Assembly: GCA_047635055.1 (NCBI GenBank)
Contig: JBLIIJ010000015.1
Coordinates: 1 to 49,268, forward strand
Source: JAVJRN01 sp047635055
Lineage (GTDB): Bacteria; Bacteroidota; Bacteroidia; Cytophagales; Cyclobacteriaceae
Length of the DNA: 49,268 bases
Direction of reading: 5' to 3'
Positions 35,778-45,087 of this stretch are shown one piece after another. The number at the start of each line of letters is the position of its first letter. Positions within the stretch are counted from its first letter, which is position 1. A model generated the notes under the pieces. The model was not told the origin of the DNA. It was given only the letters and a program-made list of their open reading frames with translations, and ran no database searches. Made by a program: the position numbers and the translations under genes.

Positions 35778-38144
35778 ATGGTAAGACTTTTCTCATTGAC
35801 TCTATTGCTGATAGTTATTGCTCTGGCATCTACTTATGCACAGACAGGAAGTATCACTGGCAGGATCACCTCAGATGGCAGTGCTGTTGCATATGCCACA
35901 ATCAGACTCGAAAACAAATCAATCGGTGGGGTTGCTGATGAGTCAGGCAACTTTGTCCTAGAAAATGTGCCCGTTGGAGATGCTAACATCTTAATTCGCT
36001 CTGTAGGTAACAGGTCTATTACCCAGACCGTTAGCGTGACTGCCAATCAGGTTACAGAAATCGAAATTAACATGACAAAAGACTTGCTGGGTCTAGAAGA
36101 AGTAGTGGTAAGCGGTAATCGCTACAAGGTGGACAAAAAAGAAGCTCCGGTTGTGGTAAATGTTATAAGCGCAAAGATGCTGAAAGCTACACAGTCCATT
36201 GCCATATCTGATGGACTAAACTACCAGCCCGGTGTTCGGGTAGAGACCAATTGCCAGAACTGTGGCTTCACACAAGTACGGCTCAATGGCCTAGCGGGTG
36301 GTTATTCTCAGATTCTAATCAACAGCAGGGCAGTCTTCAGCGCACTGAACAGTGTATATGGTTTGGATCAGATTCCTACCAACATCGTAGAGCAGATAGA
36401 AGTTGTACGCGGAGGAGGCTCTGCATTATATGGTAGCAATGCTATCGGCGGAACGATCAACATTATTACAAAAGAACCCGTGGAAAATTCATGGGAGGCA
36501 GGTTCTTATTTCTCACTTATTGGTGGTGAAGCTACTGATCATGTCGTGAATGTGAATGGGTCTATTGTCAGTGAAGACTTAAATAGTGGGGTAACATTAT
36601 ATGGTACGTTTCGTGACCGTGAGAGCTTTGATGCAAACAATGATGGCTTTACGGAACTGGTAGAACTTAAAAACAATATTCTAGGGGCAAAAGCTTTTGT
36701 TAAACTGAGTGATCGAAGTAAAATATTAGCTGACTTTAGTGCTATCGAAGAATACAGGCGTGGAGGAGATCGACTTGATCTGGCGCCACATTTTACAGAC
36801 ATCACCGAGGAGCTGGATCATAATACTGTATTTACAGGGTTGACCTATGACTTTTGGACAGCAAATCAGCGAGATAAAATTTCGGTGTATGTATCCTCTC
36901 AAATAACCGATAGACGTAGTTTTTATGGAGGTCTTGGCGGGGGTCGTACAAGGGAGGATAGTTTGCTTGCTATTAATGCATACGGAAATACGGAAGACAG
37001 AGCTTTAGTGGCCGGGGCACAGTATACGAGATCTCTGGGAAGCAATGACATCTTCATTCTTGGGGTAGAAAATCAACGCAATGACACCCAAGACGAAATC
37101 ACAGGATATAATCGTATTGTGGATCAGAAAGTGAATGCATTAGGAATCTTTGGACAGTACGAATGGAAGCCAAATCTACGGTTTACTACATTGATTGGTG
37201 CCCGATACGACCTTACAAACGTGGACGGATTCTATCAAATTGGAAATATAGAAAGCACATCAAATGAGAATTTTGGCGTGCTAAGCCCGAGAATCACACT
37301 GATGTACAAACTAAATAAAAACATGCAGTTACGTGCTGGTTATGCTAGAGGGTTTCGCGCACCGCAGGCATTTAATGAAGACTTGCATATTTCTTCTGTA
37401 GGTGGAGAACCACAGTTTGTCATCCTTTCCAATGGTTTGCAAAAAGAAACATCCAACGCTTACACAGCCTCAGTAAATCTAATCAAGGACTTTGGTACTG
37501 CACAGACCAATTTTCTAGTAGAAGGTTTTTACACGCAATTAAACAACCCTTTTGTTCAGGTGAGTACTGGAGCTGCGCTTCCTAACGGGTCTATTCTCGA
37601 AGAGGTCCGCAATGGTCAGGGAGCAGTCGTGTCAGGGGCTAATTTTGAAGCAGGGTATTCTCCATCAGACAAATTCTCTTTTGCGCTAGGAGGTACAGCA
37701 CAGACAGCCACATATGACCAAACTCAAGTGCTGTTCGAGCCTGAAGGTACGCTCAGTGAAGAGGCCTTGGTTGCGGTGGATGAGTTTGTAAGAACCCCCA
37801 ACTTATATGGTTATTTTAACTCCAAGTGGAGTTTAACCGAAAACTTAGAGTTTGATTTTACGGGTACTTATACCGGTAGTATGATTGTGCCGAGAGTAGT
37901 TAGCGAATCTGGATTTTTTGCTCTGAATGAATCGGATGCTTTTCTTGATGTGAACATCAAAGCCACCTATCACTTCGATCTAAAAGATGACTTCCATATA
38001 GAACTAAGCGGTGGTGCGAAAAATGTATTCAACAGCTATCAAGATGATTTTGAGAGGGGAGCAACGAGAGATTCTGATTATATTTATGGTCCTGCGGCAC
38101 CTCGTTCTATATTCTTATCAATAAAGATTGGTAAACTGCATTAA
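35778..38144 (+). CDS. TonB-dependent outer-membrane receptor, probably metal or metallophore uptake
   Basis: 788 residues, signal peptide ending STYAQT. It starts with a carboxypeptidase-regulatory-like domain (GSITGRITSDGSAVAYATIR), then LEEVVVSGNRYKVDKKEAPV, the plug (SDGLNYQPGVRVETNCQNCG, EQIEVVRGGGSALYGSNAIG) and a 22-strand-type barrel; the C-terminus is SIFLSIKIGKLH. The plug carries C159-x-x-C162 in TNCQNCGFTQVRLNGL, seen in a subgroup of Bacteroidota receptors. It is smaller than the SusC here and has no SusD partner. The DtxR-type operator in its promoter supports metal-limited expression. Whether the cargo is iron, haem, manganese or a chelate cannot be read from the sequence. Confidence 0.85.
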   Translation: MVRLFSLTLLLIVIALASTYAQTGSITGRITSDGSAVAYATIRLENKSIGGVADESGNFVLENVPVGDANILIRSVGNRSITQTVSVTANQVTEIEINMTKDLLGLEEVVVSGNRYKVDKKEAPVVVNVISAKMLKATQSIAISDGLNYQPGVRVETNCQNCGFTQVRLNGLAGGYSQILINSRAVFSALNSVYGLDQIPTNIVEQIEVVRGGGSALYGSNAIGGTINIITKEPVENSWEAGSYFSLIGGEATDHVVNVNGSIVSEDLNSGVTLYGTFRDRESFDANNDGFTELVELKNNILGAKAFVKLSDRSKILADFSAIEEYRRGGDRLDLAPHFTDITEELDHNTVFTGLTYDFWTANQRDKISVYVSSQITDRRSFYGGLGGGRTREDSLLAINAYGNTEDRALVAGAQYTRSLGSNDIFILGVENQRNDTQDEITGYNRIVDQKVNALGIFGQYEWKPNLRFTTLIGARYDLTNVDGFYQIGNIESTSNENFGVLSPRITLMYKLNKNMQLRAGYARGFRAPQAFNEDLHISSVGGEPQFVILSNGLQKETSNAYTASVNLIKDFGTAQTNFLVEGFYTQLNNPFVQVSTGAALPNGSILEEVRNGQGAVVSGANFEAGYSPSDKFSFALGGTAQTATYDQTQVLFEPEGTLSEEALVAVDEFVRTPNLYGYFNSKWSLTENLEFDFTGTYTGSMIVPRVVSESGFFALNESDAFLDVNIKATYHFDLKDDFHIELSGGAKNVFNSYQDDFERGATRDSDYIYGPAAPRSIFLSIKIGKLH

Positions 38145-38305
38145 ATTTAATAACGTCCGGCGATTGGTTTTCGGTGTTGAAATCAAGGAGCACGTAGATT
38201 GTTAGATATCATCATATTGATGCTTCAATGTTTCCTGAGCAGAAGATTTTCATATAAGCTAAAAATAGGGGATCAATTCTAATTCAAAACAAGATATGTC
38301 TTCAG

Positions 38306-38369
38306 TTAGATCCAAGAATGATTTCCGAACTCCCATGTATTTAACCAGACACTGTTAAGTTGGATCTAA
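38306..38369. repeat. 10-bp inverted repeat upstream of the thioredoxin-like gene
   Basis: TTAGATCCAA (38306-38315) and TTGGATCTAA (38360-38369) are perfect inverted copies 44 bp apart. They lie just before the ATG at 38390. They could fold the 5' leader or bind a regulator. Nothing else was seen in the 245-bp gap. Confidence 0.35.
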
Positions 38370-38389
38370 GAATTAAAAAAATACCGAAT

Positions 38390-38857
38390 ATGAGTAAAGC
38401 CTACCTTTTAGCAGTATTCTTTCTTTTGTCCCTCCACTTGAGTGCACAAAAAAAGAATACTGTCAGGTGGGTATCTTTCAATCAACTGGACGACTCATTG
38501 GCAGTTCATCCTAAGAAAGTCTTGATAGACTTTTACACTGACTGGTGTGCATATTGTCGAAAAATGGATAAAGTAGTATTCACGCAACCAGCAGTAGTGG
38601 AGCGGTTGAACACTTCCTACTATTCTGTGCGAATGGATGCAGAGTCTGCCGACACCATTTTTTTCGAAGGACAGTTTTTTATCAATGACCAGCTCGGCAA
38701 AACAAGACGTCCTGTTCATCAACTTGCTCAACTGTTGGCACTGAACGAGGGACAATTTACCCCTCCTGTGTTGATCATTCTGGATGAGAACTTCACAATA
38801 CAAAAAAGATACTTTCAATATTTGGACAGCAAAAAACTCCTAGAAGCGCTAAAGTAA
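38390..38857 (+). CDS. Exported thioredoxin-fold protein
   Basis: The ATG at 38390 gives MSKAYLLAVFFLLSLHLSAQ, a clean signal peptide; an earlier in-frame TTG would put ten residues before it. The product is 155 residues. The active site is DWCAYCRKMD with C53-x-x-C56, in FYTDWCAYC context typical of the thioredoxin_7/DUF255-like group. TPPVLIILDENF holds the cis-Pro loop (T-P-P). It probably acts in the periplasm as a disulfide reductase or isomerase. It follows the receptor with the CxxC plug, so a role in keeping that or a metal-binding protein reduced is possible but only inferred. Confidence 0.8.
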   Translation: MSKAYLLAVFFLLSLHLSAQKKNTVRWVSFNQLDDSLAVHPKKVLIDFYTDWCAYCRKMDKVVFTQPAVVERLNTSYYSVRMDAESADTIFFEGQFFINDQLGKTRRPVHQLAQLLALNEGQFTPPVLIILDENFTIQKRYFQYLDSKKLLEALK

Positions 38858-39373
38858 GCGTGTCAAGACCCTTCTAACTAGTCCTTAAGACGACTACCGA
38901 ATCGCAACATAAAACAGCTGAAATGAACTTTGAGGTTTAACAAAAGTACTGTTATGCAGACCCGTAATCAGTCCTGAAACCTAGAAATAAAATTTAACAG
39001 AACGCATAAAAACAAGCGATAAGATTAACGACTTTTGTCATCTTGTCACTACCCGTTTCTTTTATCATCGGATGAGTGGTGATCTGGGCTTCCAGAAAAT
39101 TCGTCTCCCGAGTTTCTCCTATTTCCCCCGCTAGTCCGAGCATAGGAGATTATGCGCCAGTTCAAGCTTGCAGCACTCCCCACTAGCTTAAGTTTAGCGA
39201 AGCGTAACTTGAGTTTGATATGATTGTCAGTTTGCAACTTAGATGGTTATGTTATTTGGCATTTATGCAACTGGCGCGGATTTAAAATTCTCCTCATATT
39301 ATCCATGTTCAAACAAATACAGCTTGACATTCAAGTAAAATTGTCATCGCGGGAGGAGTTTCTAAATAAAGAT
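38858..39373. repeat. Intergenic region with inverted-repeat element
   Basis: No coding frame in 516 bp. GCGCCAGTT at 39154-39162 and AACTGGCGC at 39269-39277 are perfect inverted copies. Between them is a near-perfect hairpin, CTTAAGTT (39187-39194) with AACTTGAG (39206-39213). The segment CTAGTCCGAGCATAGGAG just before has the look of the degenerate dispersed repeats common in Bacteroidota intergenic DNA. It may be a small non-autonomous or REP-like element. The convergent-facing position of the two neighbouring genes fits a spacer. Confidence 0.4.
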
Positions 39374-40066
39374 TTAAACATTTAGATCGAGATAAAAACC
39401 TTCATTCCTCAACTGATGATATTTTTCTGTGTTAAAAATATAAAGAAAAGCGCCTTTTCTAGAGGAGCTTTTATCTTTCTTATCGGTCTTTATGAGCAAG
39501 TCTGTGGAGACGATTTTTTTTCGAAAATTTCTATCGTCTATGTTTTTCCCATAAATGGCATCATACAAGCTTTTAAGCTGAGGTAAGGTGAACTCAACAT
39601 TGAGCAGCTCAAAACCAATAGGATAATTTCTAGCGTTCTGTCGCAGTTTATCAATACCCAATGTGATCATTTTGCTATGGTCCAATACTGAAGAGGGGAG
39701 GTTATCCAAATCAAACCAACGCGCTCCATGGTTCCCAGCAATCTCTTTATTGAGCTTATCAAGCTTTATCAGACTCCAATATAGTATGGAGACCACTCTT
39801 CCTCCAGGGTCTCTTTCCACGTTACCATAAGCGTAAAGTTGCTCCAAAAAAACACTGGTCAGGCCAGTGAAATTTTTCAAGACCCGCGCTGCACCATCAG
39901 AAAGGTTTTCATCCTCATTGACAAAATCACCGATCAATGACCATTCGTTGGCAAAAGGCTCTACTTTTCGCTCAAAGAGCAACACTTTGAGGTTGCTCTC
40001 ATTGGTATCATATCCAAAGACCAAGCAATCGATAGCAACCCATATTTTAGGATGATTATATGTCAT
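39374..40066 (-). CDS. Nudix-domain transcriptional regulator (NrtR/AraR type) of galactose genes
   Basis: 230 residues. Residues 8-145 are a Nudix fold (WVAIDCLVFGY, KVLLFERKVEPFANEWSLIG). The Nudix box is degenerate: after GDFVNEDENLSDGAARVL the usual catalytic EExG is replaced by KNFTG, so hydrolysis is unlikely. Residues 150-230 are the C-terminal winged-helix of this regulator group (FTLPQLKSLYDAIYGKNIDD, NFRKKI, RKGAFLYIFN). Bacteroidota use such proteins as sugar-responsive repressors; AraR for arabinose is the known example. Divergence from galK across a 31-bp palindrome indicates that this one controls the gal operon, with galactose or a derivative as probable ligand. Confidence 0.85.
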   Translation of the reverse strand: MTYNHPKIWVAIDCLVFGYDTNESNLKVLLFERKVEPFANEWSLIGDFVNEDENLSDGAARVLKNFTGLTSVFLEQLYAYGNVERDPGGRVVSILYWSLIKLDKLNKEIAGNHGARWFDLDNLPSSVLDHSKMITLGIDKLRQNARNYPIGFELLNVEFTLPQLKSLYDAIYGKNIDDRNFRKKIVSTDLLIKTDKKDKSSSRKGAFLYIFNTEKYHQLRNEGFYLDLNV

Positions 40067-40093
40067 TTCTCAAAAGTAATATTTTGAAAACTA

Positions 40094-40124
40094 ATTTATA
40101 AGCGTTAATTTAACGCTTATAAAT
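40094..40124. promoter_or_regulatory. 31-bp perfect palindromic operator between regulator and galK
   Basis: The arm ATTTATAAGCGTTAA (40094-40108) is followed by one central T and by its exact reverse complement (40110-40124). It lies in the 72-bp gap between the divergent Nudix regulator and galK, 14 bp before the galK ATG. A 15-bp perfect arm is far beyond chance in this short gap. It is the obvious binding site for a dimer of the regulator, able to control both directions. Confidence 0.88.
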
Positions 40125-40138
40125 ATTCTTAATCTTAT

Positions 40139-41308
40139 ATGATCGAAAAAGTTGATATACCCCAGAATGTAAAAAATACATTCTTCAGCAAGTTTGGAGA
40201 TGAACCTATCTTAATTAAAGCTCCAGGGAGAATTAATCTGATAGGAGAGCATACCGATTATAATAATGGATTTGTGCTACCTGCGGCTACCGACCAAGCA
40301 ATCTATTTGGCTGTTGCCAAGTCAAAAACGAATGAGTCTACCATTGTTGCGCTGGACTTAGAAGAATCATATTCTTTTGATATAAAAGATTTCGGTATTT
40401 CTAAAGATCACCTTTGGGCCAATTACATTCTTGGGGTTATTGCGGAAATTCATAAAGGCGATTACACCTTGGGCAATTTCAATATGGTGTTCAGTGGTGA
40501 TGTGCCTCGCGGTTCTGGAATGTCTTCATCTGCGGCTTTGGAATGTGGGACTTGCTTTAGTTTAAACGAGCTATTTCAGTTGAATATGGCTAAAGTGGAC
40601 ATGGTAAAAATGTCACAAAAGGCGGAGCATAACTATGTAGGCGTGATGTGCGGTATCATGGACCAATTTGCCAGTATGATGGGTAAGCAAGATCAGGCGA
40701 TCATGCTTGATTGCAAAACTTTGGACTTTAAATATTTTCCAATAAAACTGGAGAATTACATTATAGTCTTATGTAATTCGAACGTCTCTCATAGTTTGGC
40801 AGACTCAGAATATAATACGAGAAGAATTCAATGTGAGGAAGGTGTGACAGCACTTCGGAAAGCTTATATAGGAGTGGAGTCGCTGAGAGATGTTACATTG
40901 CAACAATTAAAAGAACAACAAAACAACCTGACCGAAGTTGTTTTTAATAGGTGCAAATATATTATCGAAGAGAATATGCGGGTACTCTCGATGACAAAAG
41001 CTATGGAAAATGAGCAATTTGATCAAGTTGGAGATTTGTTAAAAACGGCACATCATGCAATGCAATTTGAATATGAAATTACCTGTCCTGAAATTGATTT
41101 TATAGCAGATTTTGCAAATAAAAGGGACGATGTATTGGGAGCAAGAATGATGGGTGGTGGTTTTGGGGGTTGCACCATTAACTTCGTTAATATTGGTTCT
41201 GAGGATCAATTTATCTCAGAGTTAAATGAGGCCTATAAAGCTACATTCTCAAGGGAGATAACACCTATTAAGGTGATCATTTCTAATGGCGTGAGCATTG
41301 TTGATTAG
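40139..41308 (+). CDS. galK: Galactokinase
   Basis: 389 residues, the usual length. It phosphorylates alpha-D-galactose to galactose-1-phosphate with ATP, the first Leloir step. Signature motifs: KAPGRINLIGEHTDYNNGF at 27-45 (galactokinase signature), DVPRGSGMSSSAALE from about 121 (GHMP ATP-binding), catalytic Asp in GIMDQFASMMG, and ARMMGGGFGGCTIN near the C-terminus. First gene of the gal operon; galT starts 3 bp after its stop. Regulated by the palindrome immediately upstream. Confidence 0.97.
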   Translation: MIEKVDIPQNVKNTFFSKFGDEPILIKAPGRINLIGEHTDYNNGFVLPAATDQAIYLAVAKSKTNESTIVALDLEESYSFDIKDFGISKDHLWANYILGVIAEIHKGDYTLGNFNMVFSGDVPRGSGMSSSAALECGTCFSLNELFQLNMAKVDMVKMSQKAEHNYVGVMCGIMDQFASMMGKQDQAIMLDCKTLDFKYFPIKLENYIIVLCNSNVSHSLADSEYNTRRIQCEEGVTALRKAYIGVESLRDVTLQQLKEQQNNLTEVVFNRCKYIIEENMRVLSMTKAMENEQFDQVGDLLKTAHHAMQFEYEITCPEIDFIADFANKRDDVLGARMMGGGFGGCTINFVNIGSEDQFISELNEAYKATFSREITPIKVIISNGVSIVD

Positions 41309-41311
41309 ATT

Positions 41312-42379
41312 ATGAGTTTTATTACAGATAGATCGCACAAGAGATACAATATCCTTACCGAGGATTGGGTCCTAGTATCGCCACACAGAACAAAGCGTCC
41401 GTGGCAAGGCAAAACAGAAGATCTACCGAAAGTCGATAGACCAGCCTACGATCCGAGTTGTTTTTTATGTCCAGGAAATGAAAGATCAGCAGGTCAAAGA
41501 AATCCTGATTATGAACAGACCTATGTCTTTCAAAACGATTTTGCAGCTTTAGTACCCAACCAAATTTCTGAAGAGTATAACGCAGGTTTGTTGAAGACGA
41601 AAGAAGAGAATGGTTTATGCCATGTGATTTGCTTTTCTCCAGATCACTCATTGACCATGCCCGAAATGTCAGCGGAAGGGTTGATTAATCTCATTAAAAT
41701 CTGGAAAAAAGAGTTCGCTATGCTGGGAAGCAGATTAGGCATAGCCAATGTCCAAATATTTGAAAACAAAGGAGAGATAATGGGTTGCAGTAATCCACAT
41801 CCTCACGGTCAAGTTTGGGCGCAAACATCCGTACCCAACGAAATAGCAAAAAAGACGAAAACACAATCTGACTATTTTAGAAAAAATGAGCGAAGCTTAT
41901 TGGCAGATTATTTAGGTCAGGAGCTAGAGGTAAAAGAGAGAATTATTTATGAAAATGATTCATTTGTATGTTTAGTGCCATTTTGGGCAGTTTGGCCTTA
42001 TGAAACAATGATTATTCCTAAGCGTCATTTTCAAGCGATCACAGATATGACCGAAGCGGAAGAAAATAATTTTGCTGAAATGCTGTCCAATATTACCATT
42101 AGATACGACAACCTATTTAATACCTCTTTCCCTTATTCTGCGGGAATGCAACAGCGTCCCACGGATGGGGGTGATTATGAAGGATGGCATTTTCATTATT
42201 CATTTTATCCTCCATTATTGCGTTCGGCAACAGTTAAAAAATTCATGGTTGGCTATGAAATGTTCGCTGGTCCCCAACGTGATATCACGGCGGAGCAAGC
42301 AGCGGAAACGCTTAGGTCATTATCAACTATTCATTATAAGCCTGTCACCGAGGCTCATTTTTCTAACTCTCTAATTTAA
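41312..42379 (+). CDS. galT: Galactose-1-phosphate uridylyltransferase
   Basis: 355 residues. It swaps UMP between UDP-glucose and galactose-1-phosphate. Active site NPHPHGQVWA with His163 and nucleophile His165; metal-binding Cys50 and Cys53 in CFLCPGN; C-terminal HFHYSFYPPLLRSATVKKFM. It matches class I GalT in length and layout. It lies between galK and the symporter gene with gaps of 3 and 6 bp, so translation is probably coupled. Confidence 0.97.
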   Translation: MSFITDRSHKRYNILTEDWVLVSPHRTKRPWQGKTEDLPKVDRPAYDPSCFLCPGNERSAGQRNPDYEQTYVFQNDFAALVPNQISEEYNAGLLKTKEENGLCHVICFSPDHSLTMPEMSAEGLINLIKIWKKEFAMLGSRLGIANVQIFENKGEIMGCSNPHPHGQVWAQTSVPNEIAKKTKTQSDYFRKNERSLLADYLGQELEVKERIIYENDSFVCLVPFWAVWPYETMIIPKRHFQAITDMTEAEENNFAEMLSNITIRYDNLFNTSFPYSAGMQQRPTDGGDYEGWHFHYSFYPPLLRSATVKKFMVGYEMFAGPQRDITAEQAAETLRSLSTIHYKPVTEAHFSNSLI

Positions 42380-42385
42380 AACAAC

Positions 42386-43993
42386 ATGACTTTTTCGATT
42401 ATCGATTATGTAATATTTGGACTTTACTGCGCCCTGATTATGGGAGTCGGGCTCTTTGTGTCAAAAGATAAAAAAGGACATGAAAAAAGTGCGGAAGATT
42501 ATTTTCTTGCTGGAAAATCGCTCCCTTGGTGGGCAATAGGCGCTTCTCTAATTGCCGCAAATATTAGTGCTGAGCAGTTTATTGGGATGTCCGGTTCCGG
42601 TTTTGCGGCAGGTTTGGCTATCGCCTCTTACGAATGGTTAGCGGCTATTACTTTGATTATAGTGGGGAAGTATTTTTTGCCGATTTTTATCGAAAAAGGT
42701 ATTTATACTATTCCTGAGTTTGTGGAGAAAAGGTTTAGTACTCAGCTTAAAACCATTCTAGCGATTTTTTGGATAGCCTTATTCGTATTCGTAAATCTAA
42801 GTTCCGTCATGTATTTGGGTGCTTTGGCGCTGAATGGAATTATGGGTGTACCACTTGAGTATGGTATTATTGGGTTGGCATTGTTTGCCGCCGGATATTC
42901 AATATACGGAGGGCTAAGTGCAGTGGCTTGGACCGATGTGATTCAGGTATTCTTTTTAGTCTTAGGAGGACTTTTTACGACCTATTTAGCATTGGACGTT
43001 TTGTCGGATGGTGAAGGATGGATTGCTGGTTTTGGACAACTACTGGAAACTGCTCCAGACCGATTTCATATGATTCTTGATGAAGATAACCCTGAATATA
43101 GCAACCTTCCCGGTATCTGGGTTTTGGTTGGTGGTTTGTGGGTTGCCAATTTATATTATTGGGGTTTCAACCAGTATATTATTCAGCGAACGCTTGCGGC
43201 TAAGTCGTTAAGAGAGGCACAAAAAGGAATCGCATTAGCGGCCTTTTTAAAGCTGTTGATACCATTTATAGTGGTAATACCAGGTATAGCCGCTTACGTA
43301 ATGGTCAATGATCCACTGATTATGGAACGCTTAGGCGCAGAAGCAATGAGTACCGTTCCTCAAAAATCGGATGAGGCATATCCTTGGTTACTACAGCTTT
43401 TGCCAGTAGGAATGAAGGGAATCGCCGTTGCAGCTTTAACAGCAGCCATCGTTTCTTCCCTTGCGTCAATGCTCAACTCTACGTCTACCATATTTACGAT
43501 GGATATTTATAAGACCTACATTAATAAGTCGGCTTCAGATAAGCAGATGGTGAGAACGGGTAGAATTACTGCGGCTGCTGCACTAGTAGTTGCGAGTGTT
43601 GTGGCACCAGTACTTGGCGGAATTGATCAGGCTTTTCAATACATTCAAGAATATACAGGTATCGTTAGCCCAGGAATACTTGCAGTATTCATGTTAGGGT
43701 TATTTTGGAAAAAAGCAACAAATGCTGGTGCGATGGTCGGTGTTTTATTATCAATCCCAGTTGCCTTAATATTGAAATTTGCGACGAGCTTGCCTTGGAT
43801 GCATCAAATGGGACTTACAGCATTAATCACCATGTTGATTATAGCCATTGTGAGTTTGATTGGGGGTAAAGGCCAGGAGGATCACAAAGGAATTCCTTTA
43901 GATAAAAACCTCTTTCAAACAAGTGCCGTGTTTAATATTTCGGCTTTTGCAATTATGATTATTTGTGCAGTCTTCTATGCTATATTTTGGTAA
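42386..43993 (+). CDS. Sodium/sugar symporter (SSS family, SglT-like)
   Basis: 535 residues with about 13-14 hydrophobic helices. SSS features are DYFLAGKSLPWWAIGASLIA, ANISAEQFIGMSGSGFAAGL, the Na-site region STVPQ to LNSTSTIFTMDIYK and EYTGIVSPGILAVF. It resembles the Vibrio sodium/galactose transporter vSGLT. Its position within the gal operon indicates inner-membrane uptake of galactose released in the periplasm by the PUL beta-galactosidase or obtained from outside. galE follows after 2 bp. Confidence 0.92.
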   Translation: MTFSIIDYVIFGLYCALIMGVGLFVSKDKKGHEKSAEDYFLAGKSLPWWAIGASLIAANISAEQFIGMSGSGFAAGLAIASYEWLAAITLIIVGKYFLPIFIEKGIYTIPEFVEKRFSTQLKTILAIFWIALFVFVNLSSVMYLGALALNGIMGVPLEYGIIGLALFAAGYSIYGGLSAVAWTDVIQVFFLVLGGLFTTYLALDVLSDGEGWIAGFGQLLETAPDRFHMILDEDNPEYSNLPGIWVLVGGLWVANLYYWGFNQYIIQRTLAAKSLREAQKGIALAAFLKLLIPFIVVIPGIAAYVMVNDPLIMERLGAEAMSTVPQKSDEAYPWLLQLLPVGMKGIAVAALTAAIVSSLASMLNSTSTIFTMDIYKTYINKSASDKQMVRTGRITAAAALVVASVVAPVLGGIDQAFQYIQEYTGIVSPGILAVFMLGLFWKKATNAGAMVGVLLSIPVALILKFATSLPWMHQMGLTALITMLIIAIVSLIGGKGQEDHKGIPLDKNLFQTSAVFNISAFAIMIICAVFYAIFW

Positions 43994-43995
43994 AA

Positions 43996-45006
43996 ATGGA
44001 TAAGATATTATTAACAGGTGGATTAGGGTACATAGGCTCGCATGTCGCTGTAGAGCTTTGTGAAAAAGGATACGACATTGTCATTATCGACGATTTGTCA
44101 AATTCTGAAGCCTTTGTGCTCGATAGGATAGAAGAGATCACTGGTAAGAAAATTGATTTTGAGAAAGGAGATATTCGAGATGCGGCTTTTTTGGATCAAA
44201 TTTTTAAAAAGTATCCAGTAAATGGCGTTATTCATTTTGCAGCAAAAAAGGCGGTAGGCGAGTCCGTAAACAAGCCATTGCTTTATTATGATATCAATGT
44301 TGGAGGGTTGGTAAGCCTTTTAAAAGCAATTGAAAAAACGTCCATCAAGAAGCTCGTTTTTTCATCTTCATGTACTGTTTATGGTACACCAGAATCACTT
44401 CCTGTAACCGAAAATTCTCCATTTCGGGAGACTCCTTCCCCATACGGTAAGACCAAACAGATGTGTGAAAACATTCTGACTGATGTAGCCTCTGTTTGTG
44501 CGTATGATATCGTGTCATTAAGATATTTCAACCCAGTTGGGGCTCATTCTTCAGCTAAAATTGGGGAGCTTCCAAAGGGCACGCCCAATAATCTCGTTCC
44601 ATTTATTACGCAAACTGCCGCAGGTTTGAGAGACCGTTTGAGTGTCTTTGGTGGAGATTATGATACCATTGATGGCACAGCAATTAGAGATTATATTCAT
44701 GTGGTAGATCTGGCAAAGGCCCACGTTCAGGCATTAGCCACCAGTCTAGGAAAATATGAGGCCTTGAACATAGGAACGGGCAATGGCTTTTCTGTTCTTG
44801 AAGTAGTTAATACTTTTATTGAGGAAACAGGTCAGGAGATACAATATAGCATTGCAGATAGACGTGCTGGTGATGTGGAGAAAATATATGGTGATACAGC
44901 CTTAGCCAATGAGAAGATCAAATGGACGGCACAACTAGGATTGAAAGAAATGGTGGTGGATGCTTGGAGATGGGAGAAAAAACTTAAAGATGCGTCTGAA
45001 ACATAA
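43996..45006 (+). CDS. galE: UDP-glucose 4-epimerase
   Basis: The ATG at 43996, 2 bp after the symporter stop, gives MDKILLTGGLGYIGSHVAVE with the NAD-binding GGxGYIG; an earlier start would put 11 extra residues before it. 336 residues, normal for GalE. SDR catalytic residues are SSSCTVYG and Y150-x-x-x-K154 in YGKTK. RYFNPVGAH and GTAIRDYIHVVDLAKAH are typical. It interconverts UDP-galactose and UDP-glucose and closes the Leloir cycle. No mutarotase gene (galM) is in the operon. Confidence 0.96.
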   Translation: MDKILLTGGLGYIGSHVAVELCEKGYDIVIIDDLSNSEAFVLDRIEEITGKKIDFEKGDIRDAAFLDQIFKKYPVNGVIHFAAKKAVGESVNKPLLYYDINVGGLVSLLKAIEKTSIKKLVFSSSCTVYGTPESLPVTENSPFRETPSPYGKTKQMCENILTDVASVCAYDIVSLRYFNPVGAHSSAKIGELPKGTPNNLVPFITQTAAGLRDRLSVFGGDYDTIDGTAIRDYIHVVDLAKAHVQALATSLGKYEALNIGTGNGFSVLEVVNTFIEETGQEIQYSIADRRAGDVEKIYGDTALANEKIKWTAQLGLKEMVVDAWRWEKKLKDASET

Positions 45007-45048
45007 GTAAACTAAAATTTTATACTTCATACTAATTACTTTAATCAG

Positions 45049-45079
45049 TCCAACCCCTTAGGGTTGGATTGTTTTTTTT
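45049..45079 (+). terminator. Terminator of the gal operon
   Basis: TCCAACCC (45049-45056) pairs with GGGTTGGA (45061-45068) across a CTTA loop, followed by TTG and a run of T. It lies 43 bp after galE and 9 bp before the stop of the convergent thioesterase gene. The T-run serves only the plus strand. Confidence 0.88.
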
Positions 45080-45087
45080 AATCTAGC

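Noticed and set aside
36240..36290. Cysteine pair in the TonB-dependent receptor as a 2Fe-2S or zinc-finger domain
   Set aside because: A single CxxC within the plug is not enough for either; kept only as a possible metal or redox site.
39049..39237. 62-codon minus-strand frame in the inverted-repeat region
   Set aside because: Composition is biased by the repeats, there is no conserved motif, and no ribosome-binding or promoter context.
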